A stretch of DNA of 33,485 nt from assembly GCA_030950185.1 (NCBI GenBank), contig JAUZRU010000095.1, forward strand, positions 1-33,485, written 5' to 3'. The stretch's first letter is position 1. Each line of letters begins with the position of its first letter. Shown here piece after piece: positions 7,984-15,861 of the stretch. The stretch comes from Paracoccaceae bacterium. GTDB taxonomy: Bacteria; Pseudomonadota; Alphaproteobacteria; Rhodobacterales; Rhodobacteraceae. The translations under genes were made by a program, and so were the position numbers. The notes under the pieces are model-generated. The model ran no database searches and was not told where the DNA came from. It saw nothing but the letters and a program-made list of their open reading frames with translations.

Positions 7984-8007
7984 GCCCCTCCATCGCTTCC
8001 CAGGGGC
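7984..8007 (+). terminator. Weak hairpin after the Hpt gene
   Basis: GCCCCT (7984-7989) and AGGGGC (8002-8007) form a 6-bp stem shortly after the Hpt stop codon. No T-run follows, so this is at best a partial or Rho-assisted terminator. Confidence 0.3.
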
Positions 8008-8036
8008 ATGACGCGCCAGAGGTGCATCTGCCCAAC

Positions 8037-8068
8037 AAAAAGGGGTGAAGGTTTCCCAACACCCCTTT
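8037..8068 (-). terminator. Rho-independent terminator of the RTX/Hint gene
   Basis: AAAGGGGTG (8039-8047) and CACCCCTTT (8060-8068) form a perfect 9-bp stem with a 12-base loop. Read leftward it ends in TTTTTGTT, a good T-tract, 23 bases after the stop of the RTX/Hint gene. Read rightward the stem is followed only by TTTCC. Confidence 0.75.
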
Positions 8069-8090
8069 CCGCCGTAGCAAGGTTGGATTT

Positions 8091-10667
8091 TCAGAAAAGC
8101 AGCTCTGCTTCTTTCCGCTTGAGAGAGCGGCGCGCTGCTGCATAGCCGATTTGTCCCCGGGTTTTTCTCAATTCGGGGAAAAGCTCGAATATCTCGGCGC
8201 GCTGTTCGTCGCCAATTCCCCTGAGAGAATAATCCCCGGGCTGGAAGCTTTCGCTCCAGGCGCCATCACCGAGGATGACTTCGTGATGGTCGAACATCAT
8301 GTGGATATAGGACAGACCGACGCTATCTACCTGCTGGATACCACAGCCATTCACCAGATGTTTGGCCGCAACCAGAACCTCGGGCTCTTCAAAGAACAGG
8401 GATGTCTTGTCATTGGCGATCAGGATCCTGTGATTGGGCGAAACCATGAGGTCGCGCTCTGGCAATCCATTCCCAAGAGTGCCGCGCCGGATCAGTATCG
8501 GGCGCAGATGCGGGGCGGCCGCAAGCAACTGGCCGCTCAGCGGTTTGGTGCCGATCCAGCGAATTTCCTGCAAGCCGTTATCGCGCGTGACCACCCTGTC
8601 CCCGATTTTCAGAGTTTCGACCGGACGCTCGCCTGCGGCGGTGAGGATCATGGTGCCGGGAGTGAAACAGGGCACGATCTTTTCGATCTCTTCGAATTCC
8701 AGCGTGCCGCCGTCGTTGAAATGGACGATGCCATCTTCCATGTCGTCACTGGTGTAAACGATATGGTCAACATCAGACACAACAAGCGTGTCAAAGTCAT
8801 CACCACCGGCACCACCATCTATGTGATCGCCACTGGACCCGTGAATGACATCGCGATCAGCACCGGCTGATACCATGTCGGCACCCTCGCCGGTGAAGAT
8901 GGTATCATTACCGACCCCACCTTCGATACAGTCGTTGCCATCGCCACCCTCGAGGTGATCATCGCCCTGGTTGCCCAGGATGTGATCGTTCCCAGAGCCG
9001 CCCAAGATGGTATCGTCACCCTGGCCACCGCTGAGGTAGTCATGGCCTGCCATCCCGAAAATGGTATCCGCACCGGCGCCGCCATGGATCGTGTCTCCAT
9101 TCGGGCCGACTCCGTGGGTCAAATTGCAGGCATCGGGTCCGTTTCCATCCCCGTCGCCAGATCCATTCCCCGAGCCACCCCCGGATCCGTTGCCAGACCC
9201 GCTGTCATTGCCCGATCCGTTGCCGTCATGGCCGGTGTGCCCTGACGGTCCCGAACCGTTATCAGCGTCATGTTGCCCCGAGCCACTATGGGCACTGCTG
9301 TGTCCTGCGTGATGATCGGCCGCGTTGGCCTGATCCTGCTGTCCTTGCGGATCATTGTGCGAATGGTCGCGAGCATGCGCCTTTTTCGGGCCGCTGCCGT
9401 CAGAGTGGTCGTGATCGGATGATCCCCCACCCGAACCATTGTTGTTCTGCGTGGGGGTGTCGTTGTCGTCACCATAGATGATGTCATCGCCGTGGCCACC
9501 ATAGACGGTATCCGCGCCATCGCCTGCGAAAATCAGATCATCGCCGCCACCGCCGCTGATCGTGTCGTCTCCGTCGCAATCGCCGTGGTCCACTGGCACC
9601 ATCTTGACGTTGTCTATCGACACGCCCCTGCGGTTTGCATCGCCAAGGCCCTTGAATTCGATGCGGTTTGATCCATCACCAGAGCCACCGGTCAGAACGA
9701 CGTTGTATTGCTGCATCGCGCCGTTGACGGGGTCTATGATCTCTTGCCCCTTGATGTCGACGGGTTCACCGTTCCAGATGACCTCGAAGGTATTCGTATC
9801 GGTGATTCTGTCTCCGGCGGAAAAGGTCAGCAGGTATTTCTCGCCATCTGCCACGCCCTGGACATCCTGCCCCAGAACGATATTCCCCGGAGTTGCCTCG
9901 AGGTCAGCCCAGTAATGACCATCGGCAGGCTGAACACCGCCACGGGCATCGCCATGAATGTCGATCTGATGCGCAGGGTCCGCAGTTGTCCAGCCGGGAA
10001 CGCTGCCATTGCCGACATAGCCATAGGTCGTCGGATCAAGCCCGGAGACATCTTCGAACGAGCCATTCTGGATGAGGTTCACAACCTCGGCCTGGCTGTT
10101 GGCGCCATCGCCGAACAGGATATCATCACCAGCGTTGCCGCGGATGTCATCGTTGCCGGCGCCGCCGTGGATCAGATCGTCACCAGCCCGGCCCGTGATT
10201 GTGTCGTTGCCGGCGCCGCCGAAAAGGGCATCATTGCCGGCTGTGCCGACGATGGTGTCGTTGGTGCCGGTGGCACAGGTTTCACCGCTGCCGGTTGTTC
10301 CGGTGCCAGCTTCACCGCCGGTTGACATATCGCCACCGGTTGACTCGTCTGTTGATGCGCCATTGTCACCGCCATTGTCACCGGGCGCATCCGCGGGCAT
10401 GTCCTGCTGCGTATCATCCGCGTCGCCCGCTATATGTGCGGTGGCGGGGTGATCGGATTCGTCGTGATCCTTGTCATCGTCCTTGTCGTCATGACGGTGA
10501 TCATCTTCAACCTTCAGTTCTTTGTCGAACTCGTGGTCGGAATCATGTTCTTTGGAAGGCGGCAGATCATAGGAATTCCCGGTGTTGTGATCATCATCGC
10601 CCTGAATGTTGGCTATGATAGCGGGATCTGCCGGGTCAAAACCCTTGCCCTTTCGAATGTCACTCAT
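8091..10667 (-). CDS. RTX calcium-binding protein with C-terminal Hint domain
   Basis: An 858-residue, very acidic protein, probably exported by type I secretion; it has no N-terminal signal peptide. Residues 1-135 are disordered and rich in Asp, His, Gly and Ser. Three blocks of GGxGxDxxx calcium-binding repeats lie at about 136-188, 363-400 and 522-622. Between blocks one and two, residues about 193-357 (NLIQNGSFEDVSG, VPGWTT, DGHYWADLEATPG, SIDNVKMVPV) resemble a DUF642/galactose-binding-type beta-sandwich. Residues about 401-515 are a low-complexity His/Gly/Asp/Ser linker. A Hint_2-type domain starts at C667 (CFTPGTMILTAAGERPVETLKIGDRV, later SPNHRIL) and runs to about 815. GAGGG lies seven bases upstream of the ATG. 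Hint domains can self-cleave, but whether this one does is unknown. It converges with the phosphorelay pair. Confidence 0.9.
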   Translation of the reverse strand: MSDIRKGKGFDPADPAIIANIQGDDDHNTGNSYDLPPSKEHDSDHEFDKELKVEDDHRHDDKDDDKDHDESDHPATAHIAGDADDTQQDMPADAPGDNGGDNGASTDESTGGDMSTGGEAGTGTTGSGETCATGTNDTIVGTAGNDALFGGAGNDTITGRAGDDLIHGGAGNDDIRGNAGDDILFGDGANSQAEVVNLIQNGSFEDVSGLDPTTYGYVGNGSVPGWTTADPAHQIDIHGDARGGVQPADGHYWADLEATPGNIVLGQDVQGVADGEKYLLTFSAGDRITDTNTFEVIWNGEPVDIKGQEIIDPVNGAMQQYNVVLTGGSGDGSNRIEFKGLGDANRRGVSIDNVKMVPVDHGDCDGDDTISGGGGDDLIFAGDGADTVYGGHGDDIIYGDDNDTPTQNNNGSGGGSSDHDHSDGSGPKKAHARDHSHNDPQGQQDQANAADHHAGHSSAHSGSGQHDADNGSGPSGHTGHDGNGSGNDSGSGNGSGGGSGNGSGDGDGNGPDACNLTHGVGPNGDTIHGGAGADTIFGMAGHDYLSGGQGDDTILGGSGNDHILGNQGDDHLEGGDGNDCIEGGVGNDTIFTGEGADMVSAGADRDVIHGSSGDHIDGGAGGDDFDTLVVSDVDHIVYTSDDMEDGIVHFNDGGTLEFEEIEKIVPCFTPGTMILTAAGERPVETLKIGDRVVTRDNGLQEIRWIGTKPLSGQLLAAAPHLRPILIRRGTLGNGLPERDLMVSPNHRILIANDKTSLFFEEPEVLVAAKHLVNGCGIQQVDSVGLSYIHMMFDHHEVILGDGAWSESFQPGDYSLRGIGDEQRAEIFELFPELRKTRGQIGYAAARRSLKRKEAELLF

Positions 10668-11474
10668 CTCAATACCCTCTTCGATTTCTGTGTTGTGTGA
10701 TCACAAGATGTGCAGCTCGTATGGGCCGCCGGTGACCTGAGTGGATGACGCAGGAAGTGCCTTGACCGATACGAAGCCATTCGCATCGAGCCGGGGCCGG
10801 ATTGATGATGTTGGAATACAAAGCCTGAGCGGCCCGTATGGGCACAACTCGCGGATTGGGTGGAGGCCGAAGCATCGGCGCCCCAACGTCAAGCGTTATC
10901 ACGGCACTCACCATTCCTGCATCGATGTGATGCAGTCCCTGTGCGCGGCCGCCCCCATGACCTGTGTGGAAAAGCCCATCCCAGTTGGGCACCTTGCAAC
11001 CGACAATAGATGCTTAATCGCAGCGATCCAAGAAAAATCTGACAAGAATGTGTCTGCTTCTTGTCGTTCTGACCCGCTCAACAGACTGAAATAGCAGGCA
11101 TATTCCATACAAAAATTGGGGAGATTGTTTCCGGATACAAGATAGTCGTAGACCACCACGCGCAGTGATGGAGCCTTCACGGGCAGCATAATAATGCTAT
11201 TTTACGTTGAGTTGCACTTTATCTGGCGGCAGCGCGGGCAATGCATCATTGTTTCGCGCGGGGCGCCAATAGCCCGTTTCCCGTTGTGCAGTTAAGCGCA
11301 GTCACGGCTGATAAAACGGGATGGGGCATTGTTGCGAAATTCCAACATATACTCGGGTTTGGAGGGCTGTTTTTCCCATTTTGAACCAGAAATCCCCGGT
11401 CTGGCCAGCAATCATGCCCGTTTTTGGCGATGATTCGTGCATCTCTGCCGAATGGTTGACGTGATTGATGCGCG
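10668..11474. other. Long gap upstream of the RTX/Hint gene
   Basis: About 807 bases without a convincing gene. TGTGATCACA (10696-10705) is a perfect 10-bp palindrome about 30 bases upstream of the RTX/Hint start and could be an operator. A leftward frame ending at 10701 contains protein-like text (GFVSVKALPASSTQVTGGPY) but begins only at a TTG right after a stop and has no ribosome binding site, so it may be a gene remnant. A second leftward frame (10908-11189) has an ATG but no ribosome binding site and codon use unlike neighbouring genes. Beyond 11100 the sequence is AT-richer and I see nothing coding. Confidence 0.45.
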
Positions 11475-12284
11475 TCAGAACTTGACCACCACATCCGGCA
11501 GGTTCAGCGCCTTGATCAGGTCGCGCACCTCTTGCCGGGCCGCGATATTGGACAGGTTCAACCCGCCAATGCCTGCATCGCGCATATCCAGCAGCGTCAA
11601 CCCGTTGGGAAACATTTCGCGAAAGATCACGCGTTCGGAAAAACCGGGGGCGACGCGAAAGCCAATTCTCTTGGACAGCTCGTCCAGGGCCTTTCCGACC
11701 TTGCGTTTGTTGTGCATGTTCTGGGTGCCCAGCCGGTTGCGCAGGACGATCCAGTCGATTGGTTGCAACCCCGCCTGTGCCCGCAGCTGCCGGGCAGACC
11801 AGACCATCTCGGAATAGATCGAGGGGCCCACGACGCGACCTGTTTCAGGGTCGATCCGGGCCAGAAGGTCGAAATCGACAAAGCTGTCATTCAGAGGGGT
11901 TACCAGTGTGTCCGCCAGGGAATGTGCCACCTCGGAAAGCCGGGTATGCGAGCCCGGGCAGTCAACAACGATGAAATCGTTCTCGGCCTCAAGCCGGGCG
12001 ACCGCCTCGGAAATGCGGCGATCGCTGATGTTCTCACCGGGTGCCAGCTTGGACTGGCTGACATTGGGCAGTCGGCCCAGATCGGGCATTGGCAGGTTGA
12101 CGCCTGTGCGGCGGATGAATTCGGCCCTGTTTTCGATATATCGGGAAAAGCTGCGCTGCCGTGTGTCCAGATCCAGCGCGCCGACCTTGTAGCCCATGCG
12201 CACAAGCGCGGTTGCGACATGCATGCAGGTGGTGGATTTTCCCGATCCGCCCTTTTCGTTTCCCACAATGATGATGTGCGACAC
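11475..12284 (-). CDS. mipZ: Division-plane positioning ATPase MipZ
   Basis: A 269-residue ParA/MinD-family ATPase. In alphaproteobacteria MipZ forms a gradient from the ParB-bound poles and keeps FtsZ at mid-cell. The deviant Walker A motif is in GNEKGGSGKSTT (K11 and K16). The Walker B region reads FIVVDCPGSHTRLSEVAHSLADTLVTPLNDSFVDFDLL, with the PGS and NDSFVDFD segments typical of MipZ rather than of plasmid ParA. The C-terminal half contains IDWIVLRNRLGTQNMHNKRKVG and GFSERVIFREMFPNGLTLLD, also family-typical. The usual length is about 270-280 residues. A strong terminator lies 22 bases upstream, so mipZ probably needs read-through or a promoter of its own close to the rpmE end. Confidence 0.93.
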   Translation of the reverse strand: MSHIIIVGNEKGGSGKSTTCMHVATALVRMGYKVGALDLDTRQRSFSRYIENRAEFIRRTGVNLPMPDLGRLPNVSQSKLAPGENISDRRISEAVARLEAENDFIVVDCPGSHTRLSEVAHSLADTLVTPLNDSFVDFDLLARIDPETGRVVGPSIYSEMVWSARQLRAQAGLQPIDWIVLRNRLGTQNMHNKRKVGKALDELSKRIGFRVAPGFSERVIFREMFPNGLTLLDMRDAGIGGLNLSNIAARQEVRDLIKALNLPDVVVKF

Positions 12285-12306
12285 GTTTGCAGCCCCCCGA
12301 GACAGG

Positions 12307-12331
12307 AAACGCGCCCAAGGCGGGCGCGTTT
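12307..12331 (-). terminator. Rho-independent terminator after rpmE
   Basis: AAACGCGCCC (12307-12316) and GGGCGCGTTT (12322-12331) form a perfect 10-bp stem with a 5-base loop. On the leftward strand it ends in TTTCCTGTC. It lies 45 bases after the rpmE stop and 22 bases before the mipZ start, and so closes the ribosomal operon. Confidence 0.75.
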
Positions 12332-12376
12332 CGAGCTATAGACAATATTCCGCCAAGGCGAAAGTTCGATCTGAGA

Positions 12377-12598
12377 TCAGAAACCCAGACCTTCGTATTT
12401 CTTCTTGAACTTGGATACCCGGCCGCCGGCATCCATCAGCTTCTGGCTGCCGCCGGTCCAGGCGGGGTGCGCCGTGGGATCGATGTCCAGTGTCAGCGTG
12501 TCGCCCTCTTTCCCGTAGGTCGAGCGCGTCTGATAGGTGGTGCCATCGGTCATCTTGACCGTGATCATGTGGTAATCGGGATGAATGTCTTTTTTCAT
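12377..12598 (-). CDS. rpmE: 50S ribosomal protein L31
   Basis: A 73-residue ribosomal protein of the large subunit. It starts [19 protein letters not shown] and contains the L31 core [30 protein letters not shown], ending [11 protein letters not shown]. The zinc-binding cysteines of the C+ form are absent, so this is the cysteine-free form. The ATG at 12598 has AAGGAG seven bases upstream. It starts 11 bases after the end of rplS on the same strand, so the two are co-transcribed, and a strong terminator follows. Confidence 0.95.
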   Translation of the reverse strand: MKKDIHPDYHMITVKMTDGTTYQTRSTYGKEGDTLTLDIDPTAHPAWTGGSQKLMDAGGRVSKFKKKYEGLGF

Positions 12599-12609
12599 GG
12601 CTCCGCTCC

Positions 12610-12993
12610 TTACGCGTTCGCGCCGTCTTTGGGCTTGTAGTTGGTCTGTTCCGCGATACGGGCCGATTTGCCGCGACGCGTACGCAGATAGTACAGCTTG
12701 GCACGACGCACCTTGCCGCGGCGCACGACCGTGATGCTGTCGATATTTGTCGAATACAGCGGGAAGACACGTTCCACGCCTTCGCCAAAGGAAATCTTGC
12801 GTACGGTGAACGAGGCGCCGATGCCGTTGCCGCCCTTGCGGCTGATGCATACGCCTTCATAGTTCTGCACGCGCGAGCGCGACCCTTCGGTCACCTTGTA
12901 GCCCACGCGGATGGTGTCGCCTGCCTTGAAGTCGGGGATTTTCTTGCCCAGGGCGGCGATCTGTTCAGCTTCGAGCTGTTCGATCACGTTCAT
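12610..12993 (-). CDS. rplS: 50S ribosomal protein L19
   Basis: A 127-residue large-subunit ribosomal protein located at the 30S-50S interface. Family text is plain: [34 protein letters not shown], then [53 protein letters not shown]. The ATG at 12993 has AAGGAC seven bases upstream. A longer frame runs upstream inside trmD but is not L19-like. The stop codon of trmD lies one base before this start, so translation of the two is probably linked. The sequence after the core ([14 protein letters not shown]) is a short tail common in alphaproteobacteria. Confidence 0.97.
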   Translation of the reverse strand: MNVIEQLEAEQIAALGKKIPDFKAGDTIRVGYKVTEGSRSRVQNYEGVCISRKGGNGIGASFTVRKISFGEGVERVFPLYSTNIDSITVVRRGKVRRAKLYYLRTRRGKSARIAEQTNYKPKDGANA

Positions 12994-12994
12994 T

Positions 12995-13867
12995 TCAGTC
13001 GTCCTTGTGTTGCTCACCGTTTGCCGGCGAAGTTGCTTCGCGTCCCGAGAGCTCTTGGTCTCCAACCGGGTCCCTACTTTCGTAAGCCCGCCAGAGGTCA
13101 GGACGACGTTCCTTGGTCAGCCTTTCGGACTGGACTTGCCGCCACTGGGCGATCTTCGCATGATGCCCCGAGAGGAGAACCTCGGGTATTCTGCGACCTT
13201 TCCATTCCTGGGGCCGTGTAAACTGCGGATGCTCCAGAAGACCGTGCGAGAACGACTCCTCGACGGCCGACTCGGAATTTCCAAGCACGCGGGGTATAAG
13301 GCGGACGCTGGCATCAATCAAGGCCTGCGCCGCGATTTCACCCCCCGTCAGGACGAAATCGCCAATGCTGACCTCTTCCACGCCATATTCGTCCAGTACG
13401 CGCTGGTCCACACCCTCGAAACGCCCGCACAGCAGGGTGATGCCACGCGCCGCCGCGAATCGTTGCGCCATCGGCTGGTCAAAGGGTTTGCCGCGGGGCG
13501 AAAGATAGATCACCGGCCATTCACGCCGGTTGCGCGGGGTGCCGTCGGCGGCCTCGTCCAGCGCGGCGCCAACCACGTCGGCGCGCATCACCATGCCTGC
13601 CCCACCACCTGCCGGGGTGTCGTCCACATTCCTGTGCTTGCCGACACCAAAGCGGCGCAGGTCGATGGTTTCCAGCGCCCACAGCCCCTCGTTCAGGGCC
13701 TTGCCGGTCAGCGACAGCCCCAGCACGCCGGGAAAGGCCTCGGGGAACAGGGTGATGACGCGCGCCTTCCATGCGCCGGCCAGTTCGGGCCTGTCCTCGA
13801 TCAGGGGGCGCGGCTTCAGTGTCGGGCGCACCGACAGCCGGCCATGCGATTTCGGCTTGTCAGTCAT
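12995..13867 (-). CDS. trmD: tRNA (guanine-N1)-methyltransferase TrmD
   Basis: A 290-residue enzyme that methylates G37 at N1 next to the anticodon with S-adenosylmethionine, preventing frameshifting. After an N-terminal extension of about 33 residues ([33 protein letters not shown]), the catalytic domain begins [24 protein letters not shown]. The SAM-binding trefoil-knot part reads [46 protein letters not shown]. The C-terminal domain includes [31 protein letters not shown]. It is longer than the E. coli protein because of the N-terminal extension and a C-terminal tail. The ATG at 13867 overlaps the end of rimM by 8 bases, showing coupled translation, and rplS starts right after. Confidence 0.97.
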   Translation of the reverse strand: MTDKPKSHGRLSVRPTLKPRPLIEDRPELAGAWKARVITLFPEAFPGVLGLSLTGKALNEGLWALETIDLRRFGVGKHRNVDDTPAGGGAGMVMRADVVGAALDEAADGTPRNRREWPVIYLSPRGKPFDQPMAQRFAAARGITLLCGRFEGVDQRVLDEYGVEEVSIGDFVLTGGEIAAQALIDASVRLIPRVLGNSESAVEESFSHGLLEHPQFTRPQEWKGRRIPEVLLSGHHAKIAQWRQVQSERLTKERRPDLWRAYESRDPVGDQELSGREATSPANGEQHKDD

Positions 13868-14390
13868 CCCCATCCCCTTCGCCGGGCAACAGCCCCCCGG
13901 GCGGGTCTGCAACCATGCGCCTCGACGCCAGATCGACCGTGGGCACCACCTCGCGCGTGAATGGCAGCAGGAAGGACCCCTTGCCGTGGGGCTGCGCCAC
14001 CTCCAGCAGATCGCCGGCGCCGTGGTCATGCACCGCCGTGACCTTGCCCAGCAACGCGCCGCCGGTATCATGCACATCCATGCCGATCAGGTCGGCGTAA
14101 TAATATTCATCGTCCGGCAACGAGGGCAGCACCGAGCGATCCGCGTAAAGCCGCACGCCCTTCAGCGCCTCGGCCTGCTCGCGCGTCTTGACGCCCCCCA
14201 GACGCACCGCAAACCCGCCCTTTACGGGCCGGATCAGGGTTATCGAAAAACTGCGCGCGCCGGCCTCGTCCGACAGCGGGCCGTAATCGGCAATGGCGGC
14301 GGGTTCTGCGCAAAAACTCTTGATGCGGGCCTCGCCTCGCACGCCAAACGCGCCGGTGATCACGCCAAGACAGATCTTTTCAGCCGCCAT
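13860..14390 (-). CDS. rimM: Ribosome maturation factor RimM
   Basis: A 176-residue assembly factor for the head of the 30S subunit, working with ribosomal proteins S19 and S13. The N-terminal RimM domain starts with [25 protein letters not shown]. The C-terminal PRC-barrel part reads [38 protein letters not shown], then [30 protein letters not shown]. The ATG at 14390 has GGAG eight bases upstream; a TTG six codons earlier lacks support. It overlaps trmD by 8 bases. Upstream it is separated from bluB by a 90-base gap that holds a strong double-hairpin element, so rimM-trmD-rplS-rpmE may also have an own promoter. Confidence 0.95.
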   Translation of the reverse strand: MAAEKICLGVITGAFGVRGEARIKSFCAEPAAIADYGPLSDEAGARSFSITLIRPVKGGFAVRLGGVKTREQAEALKGVRLYADRSVLPSLPDDEYYYADLIGMDVHDTGGALLGKVTAVHDHGAGDLLEVAQPHGKGSFLLPFTREVVPTVDLASRRMVADPPGGLLPGEGDGDD

Positions 14391-14420
14391 TTTTCCGTCT
14401 CCGCCCAAATCGCTTCTTCT

Positions 14421-14475
14421 TTGTCCAAATACGTCCGGGGGAGGCCCGTCAGGGCCGGGGGCAGCGCCCCCTTTT
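14421..14475 (-). repeat. Double-hairpin intergenic element between bluB and rimM
   Basis: Two back-to-back hairpins: GGGGGC-agc-GCCCCC (14457-14471) and GGCCC-gtca-GGGCC (14443-14456). They are followed on the leftward strand by CCCCCGGACGTATTTGGAC (near 14422-14440). From memory, hairpins followed by a GGAGTATTTGGAC-like tail are scattered between genes in many Rhodobacterales genomes. Read rightward the first hairpin ends in TTTT. It may act as a terminator, attenuator or mobile intergenic repeat. Confidence 0.6.
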
Positions 14476-14480
14476 CCCGC

Positions 14481-15113
14481 TCAGCGTTCCAGCAACTGCG
14501 CCAGTTTCGGATCACGCCTCTCCCAGCCTTTTGTTTCCAGCTCGGGCGTCAGCATTTCCTCGACCGGCCAGCCAATGCAAAGATAGGCCACCAGCGCCCA
14601 TTCGGCAGGCATGTCAAGGTCGTCGCGCAGCCGAACAGGATCAATGATCGAAACCCAGCCGACACCCAGCCCCTGCGCCCGCGCCGCCAGCCAGAAATTC
14701 ATGATGGCGGCGACAACCGAATAGCGGCGCATCTCGGGCATGGTTTGCGCGCCCAGCCCCGCGCCCTTGGAGGTGGCCTCATCACAGAATATCGCCAGCT
14801 GCACCGGCGCATCCTGCATGCCCGACAGTTTCAGCCCCGCATACAGCCGGGCCTTGTCGCCGTCATAGCCTGCCAGCGCCCGTTCATTGGCCGCGCGAAA
14901 ATTGGCCAGCGCCGCGGCCCGCGCCCTGTCGGACACGACATTGACCAGCCGCCAGGGCTCGGACAGCCCCACCGAGGGGGCCAGCGCAAAGGCGGCCAGG
15001 CAATGGTCAAGAGCCGCCCGGTCCACCGGGTCGGGTCTGAAATGGCGCACGTCGCGGCGCCATTTCATCAGTTTCGCCAAATCGTTCCGGAAGTCCTGCG
15101 AGAACTGGGTCAT
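14481..15113 (-). CDS. bluB: 5,6-dimethylbenzimidazole synthase BluB
   Basis: A 210-residue flavoenzyme of the nitroreductase fold that breaks down reduced FMN with oxygen to make 5,6-dimethylbenzimidazole, the lower ligand of vitamin B12. Diagnostic text is RRDVRHFRPDPVD near the N-terminus (flavin phosphate binding), LAPSVGLSEPWRLVNV, then APVQLAIFCDEATSKGAGLGAQTMPEMRRYSVVAAIMNFWLAARAQGLGVGWVSIIDP. The SVGLS and TMPE segments separate BluB from ordinary nitroreductases. The ATG at 15113 has AAAGGA four bases upstream. It is inserted between rpsP and rimM, which are direct neighbours in many bacteria, and has no obvious role in translation; it is probably carried on the same transcript as rpsP. 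Confidence 0.92.
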   Translation of the reverse strand: MTQFSQDFRNDLAKLMKWRRDVRHFRPDPVDRAALDHCLAAFALAPSVGLSEPWRLVNVVSDRARAAALANFRAANERALAGYDGDKARLYAGLKLSGMQDAPVQLAIFCDEATSKGAGLGAQTMPEMRRYSVVAAIMNFWLAARAQGLGVGWVSIIDPVRLRDDLDMPAEWALVAYLCIGWPVEEMLTPELETKGWERRDPKLAQLLER

Positions 15114-15140
15114 CCGGTCCTTTCCGGCCCGGACGGGGCC

Positions 15141-15515
15141 TTACTCGGCTGTTGCTTCCTCGGCCGGGGCTTCGGCTTCGGCGGCCTTGGCGGCCTTTTC
15201 CTCGGCGCGCTGCTTGGCCTTTTCACCCGGCTCGCCCTTTTTCAGGTTCTTGCGCTCTTTCTTTTCGACAATGCCGGCAGCTTCCAGAAAGCGCGATACG
15301 CGGTCGGTCGGCTTGGCGCCCTGGCCCAGCCAGTACTGGATGCGCTCGACATCCATCTTCACGCGCTCTTCGCTGTCCTTGGGCAGCAGCGGGTTGTAGG
15401 TGCCCAGCTTTTCGATAAAGCGGCCATCGCGGGGCATGCGGGAATCCGCGGCGACGATGCGATAGAAGGGGCGTTTCTTCGAGCCGCCACGGGCGAGTCT
15501 GATTTTCATAGCCAT
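15141..15515 (-). CDS. rpsP: 30S ribosomal protein S16
   Basis: A 124-residue small-subunit ribosomal protein. The core reads [45 protein letters not shown], then [26 protein letters not shown]. After residue about 85 comes a Lys/Glu/Ala-rich tail of about 40 residues ([40 protein letters not shown]), which makes the protein longer than the 80-90 residues of many bacteria but is usual in alphaproteobacteria. I chose the ATG at 15515, with AGGAG nine bases upstream; an ATG two codons later is possible. It lies 46 bases downstream of the chorismate mutase gene and 27 bases upstream of bluB. Confidence 0.96.
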   Translation of the reverse strand: MAMKIRLARGGSKKRPFYRIVAADSRMPRDGRFIEKLGTYNPLLPKDSEERVKMDVERIQYWLGQGAKPTDRVSRFLEAAGIVEKKERKNLKKGEPGEKAKQRAEEKAAKAAEAEAPAEEATAE

Positions 15516-15561
15516 GATGGGTTTCTCCTGTTTTCAGCTATCCGAAGGGGGGCTTCCCCGT

Positions 15562-15861
15562 TCATTCCTTGTGTTTCATGTGATGCCTGATGACCTCATC
15601 GATGATGAAGCTCAGGAACTTGCGGGCAAATTCCGGGTCAAGATCGGCATCTTGCGCCAGTCTTTCCAGCCGGGCGATCTGTTCGGCCTCGCGCGCGGGG
15701 TCCGAAGGGGGCAGGTCATGTTCGGCCTTCAGCCGACCGACACCCTGCGTGTGCTTGAACCGTTCGGCCAGCGTATAGACAAGGATCGCGTCCAGCCGGT
15801 CGATGCTGTCGCGATGTTCCTTCAGCAACTCGGCCGCGCGGGCAATGGCGTCATCTGTCAT
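15562..15861 (-). CDS. Chorismate mutase, AroQ class
   Basis: A 99-residue all-helical enzyme that converts chorismate to prephenate, the first step towards phenylalanine and tyrosine. Typical text is RDSIDRLDAILVYTLAERFKHTQGVGRLKAEHDLPPSDPAREAEQIARL, with the R-x2-I-D-x2-D start and the K-x3-DLPPSDPAREAEQ segment of the AroQ fold. FLSFIIDEVIRHH closes the third helix. It stands alone, not fused to prephenate dehydratase, and the position upstream of rpsP is, from memory, common in Rhodobacterales. Its ATG overlaps the stop of the acetyltransferase gene as ATGA (15858-15861), so their translation is coupled. Confidence 0.93.
   Translation of the reverse strand: MTDDAIARAAELLKEHRDSIDRLDAILVYTLAERFKHTQGVGRLKAEHDLPPSDPAREAEQIARLERLAQDADLDPEFARKFLSFIIDEVIRHHMKHKE

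Noticed and set aside
8870-9100. Regularly spaced short repeats that might suggest a CRISPR array
   Set aside because: They are the DNA of the RTX nonapeptide repeats in a coding frame; spacing is 27 bases and there are no unique spacers.
10701-10892. Leftward frame of 63 codons ending near the RTX/Hint start
   Set aside because: Not called as a gene because it starts at a TTG right after a stop and lacks a ribosome binding site; kept only as a possible remnant in the findings.
10741-11094. Rightward frame of 117 codons in the gap upstream of the RTX/Hint gene
   Set aside because: No ribosome binding site, codon use unlike neighbours and no family resemblance.
13530-15590. Rightward open frame of 686 codons across trmD, rimM, bluB and rpsP
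   Set aside because: It is antisense to four clear genes; the composition (Arg, Pro, Gly, His rich) is that of a mirror frame in G+C-rich DNA.
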